Below the pieces are notes generated by a model. The model saw nothing but the letters and a program-made list of their open reading frames with translations, made no database searches and was not told the origin of the DNA. A program made the position numbers and the translations under genes. A DNA stretch of 64,000 nucleotides from Mycobacterium sp. GA-1841 (lineage in GTDB: Bacteria; Actinomycetota; Actinomycetes; Mycobacteriales; Mycobacteriaceae), in contig NZ_MBEQ01000094.1 of the NCBI RefSeq assembly GCF_001954135.1, positions 1-64,000 on the forward strand. The letters are read 5' to 3'. Positions 26,255 through 34,118 of the stretch are shown here, piece after piece (position 1 is the first letter of the stretch; the number at the start of each line of letters is the position of its first letter).

Positions 26255-26335
26255 CTCGTAGGCGTTCCCTCAGACCCGTCGTTCGAATCACCGCACGCGC
26301 GGATAGAGGCCGGCCAGGGCGGGTAGTCAACGGCC

Positions 26336-26485
26336 ATGTCCAGCGCAGACAAGTCCCGTGACAAGGCGCCCGACGAGGCCAAGGAACCTCCGGGCCCGGC
26401 CGATCACGGGCGCGAAGGTGGGATGGCCACGCGAGAGATCGCGCCGGAGCTCACCGAACCTGGCGATCGCGACGACTCCGGCTGA
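26336..26485 (+). CDS. Small hydrophilic hypothetical protein (49 aa)
   Basis: A short frame from ATG 26336 gives MSSADKSRDKAPDEAKEPPG and ends with ELTEPGDRDDSG. It is highly charged and probably disordered, and its codon third positions are strongly G/C, as in neighbours. It overlaps the end of the alpha/beta hydrolase gene on the other strand by 35 bp. Support is codon bias only, so a chance frame remains possible. Confidence 0.4.
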   Translation: MSSADKSRDKAPDEAKEPPGPADHGREGGMATREIAPELTEPGDRDDSG

Positions 26486-27146
26486 GCGCAGCGGTGATGT
26501 GATCGGCCACGAGCTCGGCTGTCTGAAGTGTCTCGGCATCCTCGGCCGGTGCGTACCGATCGGCGGCCGCGTCGTATCGAGCCCCCGCGATCGTGGCGTG
26601 GTCGGCCGGCAGCTCCACGAGGCGGGCGGGCCAGCCGACGTGCTCGAGGTCCGCGGCGAACGTGCGGCTCACGGTTATCGGCACCACGTCGTCGTTGACG
26701 CCGTGCAGCAGAGTGAAGGGTGCGCCGATGTGCTCGGCGGAAAGGCTCGGGCCCAGCTGCTGACCCGAGATCGGATCGGCGACCATGAAGGCACCGGCCA
26801 GGCATACCGTGTGGGAGACCTCGACCCCGAGATGGGTGGCGTGAACGGTCAGTCCGGCGGCCGCGGCACCGCCCATCGACCACCCCACCACGGCGAGACG
26901 TTCTGAGCCGGTGCCCCACGAACAGGCGTATTCGACCGACCGCAGCAGGTCGGCGCGGCCACGGTCGTCAGCGTGGGAATTCCAATCGGGGACGACGACG
27001 CCGAATCCGCGCCCGGCGATCAGCTCGGCCAACGGCCGCAGGGCCGCGCGGGAATCGGTCTGCATGCCGTGCCACATCAACACCGCGGGCGCCGCGGCGT
27101 CACCGAACACATCGGCCGCCCGCCCCGGCGCATACTGCACGGTCAT
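26451..27146 (-). CDS. Alpha/beta hydrolase (dienelactone hydrolase-like)
   Basis: A 231-residue hydrolase. The nucleophile elbow is GWSMGG (LAVVGWSMGGAAAAG), the oxyanion region VLMWHGMQTDSRAA precedes it, and the late acid and histidine are plausible in LLHGVNDDVVPI and LPADHATIAG. The family includes esterases and dienelactone hydrolases; the substrate is unknown. ATG 27146 (MTVQYAPGRAADVF) is preferred to GTG 27152. It lies 21 bp after the DUF4193 gene on the same strand and may be co-transcribed. Confidence 0.82.
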   Translation of the reverse strand: MTVQYAPGRAADVFGDAAAPAVLMWHGMQTDSRAALRPLAELIAGRGFGVVVPDWNSHADDRGRADLLRSVEYACSWGTGSERLAVVGWSMGGAAAAGLTVHATHLGVEVSHTVCLAGAFMVADPISGQQLGPSLSAEHIGAPFTLLHGVNDDVVPITVSRTFAADLEHVGWPARLVELPADHATIAGARYDAAADRYAPAEDAETLQTAELVADHITAALSRSRRDRQVR

Positions 27147-27167
27147 ACCCACGGCGAATGGCGCCGA

Positions 27168-27467
27168 TCAGGCGCAGTCGACGCAGACCGGGTTGTCCGC
27201 ACCGCCGCGGGCCAGGCGATGGCTGTGCTGCACCAGAAAACAGCTCGAACAGGTGAACTCGTCGGCCTGCTTGGGCACCACCCGAACGGTGAACTCTTCA
27301 CCGGAAAGGTCGGCACCGGGAAGTTCGAAGTCGTCGAGGGCGTCGGCCTCGTCGACGTCGATCACCGCGGTCGCGGCGTCGTTTCCTCGACCGGCCAGCG
27401 CTTCCAAGGACTCATCGACGGAATCCTCGGTGTCCTTCTGGCGGGGTGCGTCGTAGTCGGTGGGCAT
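27168..27467 (-). CDS. DUF4193 zinc-ribbon-like protein
   Basis: A 99-residue protein of the actinobacterial DUF4193 family: acidic N-terminal half (DYDAPRQKDTEDSVDESLEA), then FELPGADLSGEEFTVRVVPK and a C-terminal four-cysteine site, C73-x2-C76 and C95-x2-C98 (EFTCSSCFLV, NPVCVDCA), which should bind zinc. The family is widespread in mycobacteria and its role is unknown; small size and zinc site suggest a partner of RNA polymerase or another large complex, but that is a guess. It is full length. Confidence 0.93.
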   Translation of the reverse strand: MPTDYDAPRQKDTEDSVDESLEALAGRGNDAATAVIDVDEADALDDFELPGADLSGEEFTVRVVPKQADEFTCSSCFLVQHSHRLARGGADNPVCVDCA

Positions 27468-27552
27468 TTGTCGTCCTCTCGGTCGCTGCTGGGTCTTGAC
27501 CCAACGTCGGCGATCGGAGGTTCATTCCCACGCGGCCGCAGCGTGAAACCCG

Positions 27553-28560
27553 TCAGTCGACTTTCGGGCAGTAGAACTGCGGGCTGTTGCGGTATTCGAC
27601 CGGCGGCAGGTTACGCGCCGGGGTCTGCACCAGGGGCGCGTCCACCGGAAGCCGGCCGGATGCGCGATCCAGCGCCGATCGTTTGCGCGGATGCATCAGT
27701 GCCCGCTTGGGGCCGTACTTGGAGACCAGCGTGATGACGTTGCACAGGCGGTCGTGCCACCACTGCTGGCGCGGAGACCAGGTGTAGCCCATCAGTTCGC
27801 GCACCGGCTCGTCATAGAGCGCCACGGTCATGAATGTCAGGAAACGCTGCATGACCTTGAGGTTCAGCGCCCACAGCCAATCCTGGATCCATTCCAGCGA
27901 CGGATGCTTGGGCATGGTCGAAAGGTCCATCACCTCGCGGGCCGCCCAATTGTTCTCCAGGACGTTGCGGCACATGTGGTCCCAGTACTCCTGGAATGCT
28001 TCCCAGCTCTCGGGCACGGGCCGCATGCTCATGCCGTACATGCGGTACCACGTGACGTGCTCGTCGAACAGTTGCCGCTTGTCGGCCTCGGTCAGGCCAC
28101 CGGCGAATTTCTCGGCGGCGAGCAGGGTCGATTTGAAGAATGTCGCGTGCGCCCAATAGAAGACGTCGGGGTTCAGCGCGCTGTACCGGCGGCCCTGGTC
28201 GTCGACGCCTTTGATACCGAGGTGGTAGTCACGCACCTCGGCGCCCGTCTGCGGCGCACGGTAACCGTCGAACACCACCCCACCGATCGGGTAGATCGAC
28301 CGCATCAGCCGCGGGATGCGCTCCAGGAAGAAGATCGAGTGCTCTTTGACCGCGGCGCCCAGCTGCGGATGCATGTTCTGCATCGAGCCGGCCCAGGTGC
28401 CCTGGAACAGGCCCGTCCATTGACCGAAGTACTTCCAGGTCAGCGAGTCGGGGCCGAGAGGAACCGGAGGCGCGTCATAGCCGCCGGAACTCACCGGGCA
28501 CCCCGCACTCATCACCGCATCGTCGGCCGCCGGGCAGGTATCCGACATTTCTTGTGTCAC
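27553..28560 (-). CDS. MpaB-family oxygenase (DUF2236), second copy
   Basis: A 335-residue member of the same family as the gene at 15289, but from a different branch. Signature segments are PQTGAEVRDYHLGIKGVDDQ, RRYSALNPDVFYWAHATFF and ELMGYTWSPRQQWWHDRLCN. The histidines in these segments are candidates for haem and substrate contacts by analogy with latex-clearing protein. GTG 28560 is the start, with GGAG upstream. A 16-bp inverted repeat (28592-28607) in front suggests repression by a TetR protein. The product, like others of the group, is probably cytosolic as no signal peptide is visible. Confidence 0.87.
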   Translation of the reverse strand: MTQEMSDTCPAADDAVMSAGCPVSSGGYDAPPVPLGPDSLTWKYFGQWTGLFQGTWAGSMQNMHPQLGAAVKEHSIFFLERIPRLMRSIYPIGGVVFDGYRAPQTGAEVRDYHLGIKGVDDQGRRYSALNPDVFYWAHATFFKSTLLAAEKFAGGLTEADKRQLFDEHVTWYRMYGMSMRPVPESWEAFQEYWDHMCRNVLENNWAAREVMDLSTMPKHPSLEWIQDWLWALNLKVMQRFLTFMTVALYDEPVRELMGYTWSPRQQWWHDRLCNVITLVSKYGPKRALMHPRKRSALDRASGRLPVDAPLVQTPARNLPPVEYRNSPQFYCPKVD

Positions 28561-28591
28561 GGGCGCGCACTCCAGTCAGGTCGACCATTTG

Positions 28592-28607
28592 GACAACACA
28601 TGTTGTC
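28592..28607 (-). promoter_or_regulatory. Inverted-repeat operator before the second MpaB gene
   Basis: GACAACA-CA-TGTTGTC, perfect 7-bp arms with a 2-bp centre, ends 31 bp before the start of the MpaB-family gene. The shape fits a TetR-family dimer. The regulator is not certain: the nearest tetR gene is at 29176. Confidence 0.55.
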
Positions 28608-28737
28608 ATTAGCGAGTGTAGGAGTCCGCGGCAGTGCGGTCAACGATGGTGTGGCCCCCGGGCTTCGCCACCGATCTCTACGCGAGGGTCGTTTACCTGG
28701 CCGATCAACGACCCTGACGTAAGAAACCGCGCGCCGA

Positions 28738-29100
28738 TCAGCCAGCAGCCGGCTCCATCGCCCGCTGCTCGGCCAGCACCAGCTGTCGTCGGATCAAATA
28801 CAACGGAAACGCCACGCTCACGGCGATGACACCACTGAGCACCACATAGATCCACACCTTCGGAATTCCGATCCGGCGGGCCTCGACGACCATGAACACG
28901 ATGGCCGCCAGAGCGAACAGCATCAGGTCGTTGGTGAGCGAGGACGACCCGTAGTTGGCGTAGCCACTGCGGAAGAAGTCGATCAGACTCGTACTTTCGG
29001 AGCGGAAGAACGCGATGTTGTTCCACCAGGTCGCGATCAGTGCCACGACTGCCACCACGGCGTAGACGGCGCACAGAATTTTGTCGTTTCGCGTCAGCAC
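28738..29100 (-). CDS. DUF2834 small membrane protein
   Basis: A 120-residue protein with three membrane helices. The pattern ...FFRSGYANYGSSSLTNDLML followed by FMVVEARRIGIPKVWIYVVL is that of DUF2834, a family of unknown function. The start is GTG 29100 with no clear ribosome binding site. It is divergent from the TetR gene and may share the operator at 29154-29175. Confidence 0.78.
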   Translation of the reverse strand: MLTRNDKILCAVYAVVAVVALIATWWNNIAFFRSESTSLIDFFRSGYANYGSSSLTNDLMLFALAAIVFMVVEARRIGIPKVWIYVVLSGVIAVSVAFPLYLIRRQLVLAEQRAMEPAAG

Positions 29101-29153
29101 GCACCGAACTTATGACGTCAGACGGCGCTGCCGGGGCCATTTGTCCGATCAGA

Positions 29154-29175
29154 GGTGAGTGAGTACTCTCTCACC
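29154..29175. promoter_or_regulatory. 22-bp near-perfect palindrome before tetR/acyl-CoA dehydrogenase
   Basis: GGTGAGTGAGT paired with ACTCTCTCACC, ten of eleven base pairs matching, centred at 29164/29165. It abuts GTG 29176, the preferred tetR start, and lies in the tetR/DUF2834 intergenic region. It is a strong candidate for the TetR binding site. Confidence 0.65.
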
Positions 29176-29772
29176 GTGCCGTCCGGACGTGACCGACTCT
29201 TGGCCACAGCGTTGAAGCTGTTCGCCGCCAAGGGCTACGCCGCGACGTCAGTGGCCGAGATCCAACAGGCCGCCGGACTGGCGCCGGGATCGGGTGCGCT
29301 CTACAAACATTTCGGCTCCAAGCGCGAACTGCTGGAGGCCGCGGTCGCCCACCGGATCGACGGCATCGTGGCCGCCCGCGAGCAGTACGACGCCGGTCGG
29401 CCCGAGAACGCCGAAGAGGCCGTCCGCAGCGCCGGACAGTTGATCTGGGCGAACCTGACCGAGAGCGAGGAGCTGCTGCGGGTCATGCTGCGCGAGCCCG
29501 ACGAACTCGGCGAACTCGACGAGAAGACCTGGCAGGTCATCACCGACAACGCCTATCAACGGTTCGCCGACGAACTCATCGCCGCCAACCGCGCCGGCCG
29601 CACCAAGATCCCCGACCCCGAAGCCACCGCCGCCGTCGCGATCTCCGCACTGTCGTATGCCGCGACGCTACGGGCACTGACCGGCCGCTTCCCCGGCAAC
29701 GTCGACCACGACCGCTTCTTCCAATCCTGGGTCGCCCAGACCGTCAGCATGATCGAACAACACCGCCCGTAA
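29176..29772 (+). CDS. TetR-family regulator of an acyl-CoA dehydrogenase operon
   Basis: A 198-residue TetR protein. The DNA-binding domain is GRDRLLATALKLFAAKGYAA, VAEIQQAAGLAPGSGALYKHF. The C-terminal domain is typical of regulators of fatty-acid or aromatic acyl-CoA degradation. I choose GTG 29176 because the seven codons before it, starting GTG 29155, consist of a 22-bp palindrome better explained as the operator. It is followed after 33 bp by an acyl-CoA dehydrogenase gene, which it probably represses until an acyl-CoA ligand appears. Confidence 0.9.
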   Translation: MPSGRDRLLATALKLFAAKGYAATSVAEIQQAAGLAPGSGALYKHFGSKRELLEAAVAHRIDGIVAAREQYDAGRPENAEEAVRSAGQLIWANLTESEELLRVMLREPDELGELDEKTWQVITDNAYQRFADELIAANRAGRTKIPDPEATAAVAISALSYAATLRALTGRFPGNVDHDRFFQSWVAQTVSMIEQHRP

Positions 29773-29805
29773 ACCGCCATCCACCAACCCTTTTCAGGAG
29801 CCGAT

Positions 29806-31017
29806 GTGACGTTTTCCCTGCAGCTGAGCGACGACGTGATCGAGGTGCGCGACTGGGTGCACCAGTTCGCCGCCGAGGTGGTGCGCCCCGCCGCCGCGGA
29901 ATGGGACGAGCGCGAGGAAACCCCGTGGCCGGTCATCCAGGAGGCCGCCAAGGTGGGGCTGTACTCTCCCGAGCTGTTCGCCCAGCAGGCCACCGAACCC
30001 TCCGGCCTGGGCATGCTGACGGTATTCGAGGAGTTGTTCTGGGGTGACGCCGGTATCGCGCTGTCGATCCTGGGCACCGGCCTGGCCGCAGCGGCCTTGG
30101 CGGGCAATGGAACTCCGGAACAGGTCGGCCAGTGGCTGCTGCCGATGTTCGGCACCGCCGATGAGCCCAAGCTCGGCGCCTTCTGTTCGTCCGAACCCGA
30201 CGCGGGTTCGGATGTCGGCGCCATCCGCACCCGGGCTCGCTTCGACGAGGCCACCCGCGAGTGGGTGCTCAACGGCACCAAGACCTGGGCCACCAACGGC
30301 GGCATCGCCGACGTCCACATCGTGGTGGCCTCGGTGTATCCCGAGCTCGGCTCCCGCGGTCAGGCCACCTTCATCGTCCCGCCGGGCACCCATGGGCTGT
30401 CCCAGGGCCAGAAGTTCAAGAAGCACGGCATCCGGGCCTCGCACACCGCCGAAGTGGTGCTCGACAACGTCCGGCTGTCCGAGGACCTGATCCTGGGCGG
30501 GCGGGACAAGTTCGAGGCGCGGATCGCGCGGGTGAAGTCCGGCGCCTCGGCCGGTGGGCAGGCTGCGATGAAGACGTTCGAACGCACCCGGCCCACCGTC
30601 GGCGCGATGGCGGTCGGCGTGGCCCGGGCCGCCTACGAGTACGCCCTGGACTACGCCTGCCAGCGTGAGCAATTCGGCCGCAAGATCGGCGAATTCCAGG
30701 CCGTCGCGTTCAAGCTCGCCGACATGAAGAGCCGCATCGACGCCGCCCGGATGCTGGTCTGGCGCGCGGGCTGGATGGCCCGCAACAACCAGCCCTTCGA
30801 CAACGCCGAGGGTTCGATGGCCAAGCTGGTGGCCAGTGAGACCGCGGTCTACGTGACCGACGAGGCGATCCAGATCCTCGGCGGCAACGGCTACACCCGC
30901 GATTACCCGGTGGAGCGGATGCACCGCGACGCGAAGATCTTCACGATCTTCGAGGGCACCAGTGAGATCCAACGGCTGGTGATCTCCCGGGCGCTCACCG
31001 GGTTGTCGATCCGGTAG
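29806..31017 (+). CDS. Acyl-CoA dehydrogenase
   Basis: A 403-residue flavoprotein dehydrogenase. Motifs are [17 protein letters not shown] (FAD/substrate signature), [15 protein letters not shown], and near the C terminus [20 protein letters not shown], where the glutamate of FEGTSEIQ is the catalytic base position of the medium/short-chain type. It introduces the alpha-beta double bond into an acyl-CoA and passes electrons to ETF. Chain length or side-chain specificity cannot be told. GTG 29806 follows CAGGAG. It forms an operon with the tetR gene upstream. Confidence 0.93.
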   Translation: MTFSLQLSDDVIEVRDWVHQFAAEVVRPAAAEWDEREETPWPVIQEAAKVGLYSPELFAQQATEPSGLGMLTVFEELFWGDAGIALSILGTGLAAAALAGNGTPEQVGQWLLPMFGTADEPKLGAFCSSEPDAGSDVGAIRTRARFDEATREWVLNGTKTWATNGGIADVHIVVASVYPELGSRGQATFIVPPGTHGLSQGQKFKKHGIRASHTAEVVLDNVRLSEDLILGGRDKFEARIARVKSGASAGGQAAMKTFERTRPTVGAMAVGVARAAYEYALDYACQREQFGRKIGEFQAVAFKLADMKSRIDAARMLVWRAGWMARNNQPFDNAEGSMAKLVASETAVYVTDEAIQILGGNGYTRDYPVERMHRDAKIFTIFEGTSEIQRLVISRALTGLSIR

Positions 31018-31041
31018 GCGGTCCGATAGTCGGTCCGGCGG

Positions 31042-31308
31042 CTATTTCCCGGTGCGCTCGCGGTGCTTGCACCCGGGCCAGCAGCACGGCCGCCGCTGTC
31101 CTTCCTCCAGCTCCTCCTGGGTGCGGCGGATCCGCCGCTCCCGGGTGGCCTGCTGTTTGGCGTCGTCGACCCAGCAGATGAACTCGTTGCGCGCCAGCGG
31201 CGTGATGTCTTTCCACGCTGCCAACGCCGTCGAGTTTCCGATCAGGGCCTCACGCAGATCCGCCGGCAACTTGTGGACCACCCCGCCGGGCACGCGTTGA
31301 CCAGTCAT
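31042..31308 (-). CDS. YdeI/OmpD-associated-like small protein
   Basis: An 88-residue protein matching the C-terminal helical part of the YdeI/OmdA family: VPGGVVHKLPADLREALIGN, then WKDITPLARNEFICWVDDAK and ATRERRIRRTQEELEEGQRR. The N-terminal DUF1905-like domain of full-length family members is absent, but short stand-alone forms like this are common. The C terminus has PCCWPGCKHRER, three cysteines and a histidine that might bind metal. ATG 31308 is preferred over the longer frame. Function unknown. Confidence 0.75.
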   Translation of the reverse strand: MTGQRVPGGVVHKLPADLREALIGNSTALAAWKDITPLARNEFICWVDDAKQQATRERRIRRTQEELEEGQRRPCCWPGCKHRERTGK

Positions 31309-31374
31309 GGAGTCAGCGTAGGTGGCATATCTCAGCAACACACTTGCGACACGACATTGCCCTTACCGTGACCT

Positions 31375-31411
31375 TAAGACGGTCTTATTTTTCTTAGAGT
31401 TGGTGTACGGT
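31375..31411 (+). promoter_or_regulatory. Inverted repeat and promoter before the SDR gene
   Basis: TAAGAC-G-GTCTTA (31375-31387) is a perfect 6-bp inverted repeat that covers the -35 position, and TACGGT (31406-31411) is a fair -10 box. An operator is the simplest reading; the T-rich tail after the repeat also makes it terminator-like. Confidence 0.4.
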
Positions 31412-31506
31412 AGGGGCTCAGGGCGGTTGTGAGCACGGGCACACCACCGTGTTTCCCAGGTCGAATCCACGACCGGCCGCCTCGGCAGTGACGGAAGGAA
31501 CCCGAC

Positions 31507-32175
31507 ATGCAGCCTGCAGCAGCCACCCGGATCGCCCTGGTCACCGGCGCTTCGCGCGGTATCGGCGCCGACGTCGCACAGCGCCTCGCCGGTCCCGACA
31601 CTCACGTCGTCGTCAACTACCGGGAGAAGGCCAACCGCGCCGACGAGGTCGTCGACGCCATCCACCGGGCCGGCGGTCGCGCCTCCACGATCGGGGCCGA
31701 CATCTCCGATGAATCGGCCGCGGCCGCGATGATCGAGCAGATCGGTCGGGAGTTCGGCCGGCTCGATGCCCTGGTGCTCAATGCCTCGACCGGGCTGGGC
31801 CTCGGCGTCGATCCGGGATACGCGATGCGGCTCAACCGCGACGCCCAGCGCCGGCTGGCCAAGCTGGCGCTGCCCTTGATGCCGGCCGGCGGGCAGATCG
31901 TGTTCGTCACCAGCCACCAGGCCCACTTCTTCCCCAACAAGGCGGTGCCGAAGGGTTACGCGGCGGTCGCCGCCAGCAAGCGGGCCGGAGAGACCGCGCT
32001 GTATGCGATGCGCCCCGAATTCGACCGCCGCGGAATCGATTTCACGGTGGTCTCCGGTGAAGTGCTGTCCGACCGGCAGCTGGCCACCGCGATCGCCCAT
32101 GCCGCCTCGGCGCCGTACCCGTCGGGGATCGTCTACGTCGGGGGTCCGCACTACCTGGCCCAGATGTCGGCCTGA
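31507..32175 (+). CDS. SDR-family oxidoreductase with displaced active-site tyrosine
   Basis: A 222-residue short-chain dehydrogenase. The NAD(P) site is VTGASRGIGADVA (residues about 12-24), LNAS stands for the NAG/NNAG motif and IVFVTSHQAHF contains the catalytic serine. The usual YxxxK reads VAASK; the nearest tyrosine is three residues earlier (GYAAVAASKRAGE). This variant is seen in a branch of actinobacterial SDRs with SKRAGE, so the protein may be active in another geometry or be a non-catalytic member. It has AAGGAA before ATG 31507 and stands alone. Confidence 0.85.
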   Translation: MQPAAATRIALVTGASRGIGADVAQRLAGPDTHVVVNYREKANRADEVVDAIHRAGGRASTIGADISDESAAAAMIEQIGREFGRLDALVLNASTGLGLGVDPGYAMRLNRDAQRRLAKLALPLMPAGGQIVFVTSHQAHFFPNKAVPKGYAAVAASKRAGETALYAMRPEFDRRGIDFTVVSGEVLSDRQLATAIAHAASAPYPSGIVYVGGPHYLAQMSA

Positions 32176-32270
32176 CGCCGACGCCCGTTTCACACCACCG
32201 CTTTCCACACCAGGGCGGCTCCGACGCGCCGGGCACGACCCCGCGGTAGAAATCGACGCGCACCAGAGGG

Positions 32271-32307
32271 TTCACAACGCCTCGACGAGGTACTACATTC
32301 CGTAGTA
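32271..32307 (+). promoter_or_regulatory. Promoter with overlapping inverted repeat before the VOC gene
   Basis: TTCACA (32271-32276) and TACATT (32294-32299) are 17 bp apart. TACTAC-ATTCC-GTAGTA (32291-32307), 6-bp arms, lies over the -10 box and start site and would let a dimeric repressor block transcription. Confidence 0.5.
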
Positions 32308-32327
32308 GTCGACTCTCAGGGGGCAGG

Positions 32328-32879
32328 ATGCGGTGGCGCGGGGTAAGTCATGTCGAGTTCGCCGTGTTGGACTACGACACATCGATCGAGTTCTACGACG
32401 CCATGTTGGGTTGGCTCGGCTACCACAGCTTCTCCTCGCTCAACATGGAGTACCAGTCGATCTACTACATGACGCGATTCGTCAACCCGCACAGTTACAT
32501 CGGCATCCAGCCGGCACGCACCGGGGACAGACTCACCCACACCGACCAGGCCGTCGGGATCAACCACATCGCGCTGTGGGCACGAAACCGCAAGGAAGTA
32601 GACCGGTTTCACCGCGACTTTCTCGTCGCCAGGAACATCCCGGTCACCGACGAGCCCAAGGACTACCCGCAGTACTGGCCCGGCTACTACGCGGTGTTCT
32701 TCGACGACCCACTCAACGGCATCCATTGGGAACTGGCCTGGGTGCCGAGAATACCCAGCCCCCAACAGGTATGGAAGTTCTACCGCACGATGCGGGCCTT
32801 CGGTAAGCAGCGTCCGGACCTGGCCCGCACCGTCCCCGGCATCGCACTGCAAGCCAGGCGGACGTTACCCGGCAAGTGA
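32328..32879 (+). CDS. VOC-family (glyoxalase-fold) protein
   Basis: A 183-residue vicinal-oxygen-chelate protein with two beta-alpha-beta-beta-beta modules. The module starts are SHVEFAVLDYDTSIEFYDAM (residues about 6-26) and INHIALWARNRKEVDRFHRD (about 78-97); a metal site is expected from the H in HVEF, the H in NHIAL and the E in HWELAW. Members are dioxygenases, lyases or resistance proteins, and the function here is unknown. It converges on a Rieske oxygenase gene six bp away, which suggests a linked aromatic degradation role but on separate promoters. Confidence 0.85.
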   Translation: MRWRGVSHVEFAVLDYDTSIEFYDAMLGWLGYHSFSSLNMEYQSIYYMTRFVNPHSYIGIQPARTGDRLTHTDQAVGINHIALWARNRKEVDRFHRDFLVARNIPVTDEPKDYPQYWPGYYAVFFDDPLNGIHWELAWVPRIPSPQQVWKFYRTMRAFGKQRPDLARTVPGIALQARRTLPGK

Positions 32880-32885
32880 ACCGGG

Positions 32886-34049
32886 TTACCCCAACGCCAC
32901 ACCCAACTCCTGGGCGAACACCTTGATCATGTGTTGGACCGCAATTTCGTTGCGGCCGATCAACATATGGTCGTGTTGGCCGTGCCGGACGCCTTCACCG
33001 CATTGCGGCAGCATGGCGAAATCCTCGTCGCGCACCGCGGCGTGCACCCCTTCGTAGACCGCGTCGTAGCCGGCGCGCATGTCGTCGGTGGTGGCCGGAA
33101 TCCGACCCATCCAGCTGTGCCGCACCGTGCAGCGGGTCGGTTCACCCTCGGGCAACATGTCGATGATCTCCACGCCGACGGGGCTGTTGGCCAGGATCAG
33201 GTTGGGATACACCCAGTAGATGACGCCCATGTTGGCCGACGGGTCGAACGAGCCACTCGGATCGTCGACGAGATTCTTGATCCAGGTGAACGGGAAGCCG
33301 ATGCGGTGGTGCTTGCCGAATTCGTCGTAGACCGCCGTGTTCGGCAGGGTGTTCTGACCGATCAGGCTTTCACCGTGGACGAATGGGAAGTGGTAGCCCT
33401 CCGCGAACGCCTCCAGCGCCCCCTTCCACGACACCTGCGAGGAGAATTCTCGGTCGGTGTGATAGCCGTAGTTCTGGTAATTCCATTGCGCCAGTTCGTT
33501 GTCCAACGGGCCCAGGTGTGCGTCGAGGTCGATGGTGGCGTCGGCGGTCAGCACCGCCCAGATGAACCCGTGACGTTCCTCCGAGGGCAGTTCCACTAAG
33601 CCGTACTCCGCCGTGTCGATCGTGTCGAAGCCCGCTTTGCCCGGCACCATGAAGAGCTCACCGGTGTTGCGGTAGGTCCAGGCGTGATACGGGCAGACGA
33701 ACCGTGATGCGTTGCCGGAACCACAGGCCGGCATGGCGCCACGGTGGCGGCAGTAGTTGAGAAAGACGTGCGCGGCGCCGGTGCGGTCCCGGGTCACCAA
33801 CAGCGAGTCCCCGAGCACGGAGCGGACGACGAAGTCGTTGTTGGCCGGGATCTGAGCCGACGGCACGATCGCCAACGGCACCCGGCGCAGGATCTGGGAT
33901 TCCTCGATCTCGGTGATCTTGGGATCGCGGTAGTAGTGCAACGGCACCTTCAACACCGCCTCGGCCATATCCGTCGTTCCGTCCACGGCATGGCGCAGGG
34001 CGCGGCGGGTCAGTTCCTCATCGGTGCTCGCGACCGGGCTGCTGATCAT
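32886..34049 (-). CDS. Rieske [2Fe-2S] ring-hydroxylating oxygenase, alpha subunit
   Basis: A 387-residue oxygenase. The Rieske cluster ligands are C100-x-H102 (NYCRHRGAMP) and C119-x2-H122 (FVCPYHAWTYR). The mononuclear iron site is suggested by EAFAEGYHFPFVHGESLIGQ, with two histidines four apart. Such enzymes add oxygen to aromatic or steroid substrates and need a separate reductase, not found nearby. ATG 34049 gives MISSPVASTDEEL; an in-frame codon at 34073 would place the start inside the operator. It is divergent from a tetR gene across the 22-bp inverted repeat 34059-34080. Confidence 0.92.
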   Translation of the reverse strand: MISSPVASTDEELTRRALRHAVDGTTDMAEAVLKVPLHYYRDPKITEIEESQILRRVPLAIVPSAQIPANNDFVVRSVLGDSLLVTRDRTGAAHVFLNYCRHRGAMPACGSGNASRFVCPYHAWTYRNTGELFMVPGKAGFDTIDTAEYGLVELPSEERHGFIWAVLTADATIDLDAHLGPLDNELAQWNYQNYGYHTDREFSSQVSWKGALEAFAEGYHFPFVHGESLIGQNTLPNTAVYDEFGKHHRIGFPFTWIKNLVDDPSGSFDPSANMGVIYWVYPNLILANSPVGVEIIDMLPEGEPTRCTVRHSWMGRIPATTDDMRAGYDAVYEGVHAAVRDEDFAMLPQCGEGVRHGQHDHMLIGRNEIAVQHMIKVFAQELGVALG

Positions 34050-34058
34050 CGCCTGACC

Positions 34059-34080
34059 ATACAATGAAGCCACATTGTAT
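34059..34080. promoter_or_regulatory. Inverted-repeat operator between Rieske gene and tetR
   Basis: ATACAATG-AAGCCA-CATTGTAT has perfect 8-bp arms and a 6-bp spacer. It ends ten bases before the Rieske oxygenase start and 38 bases before the tetR start, so one dimer could control both. Confidence 0.7.
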
Positions 34081-34118
34081 TGTCAAGATTCGCTCCGCAT
34101 CCATGCGACGATCGTCGA

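Noticed and set aside
29794-30972. Minus-strand frame of 392 codons opposite the acyl-CoA dehydrogenase
   Set aside because: Shadow of a well-conserved enzyme; no domain and no start signal.
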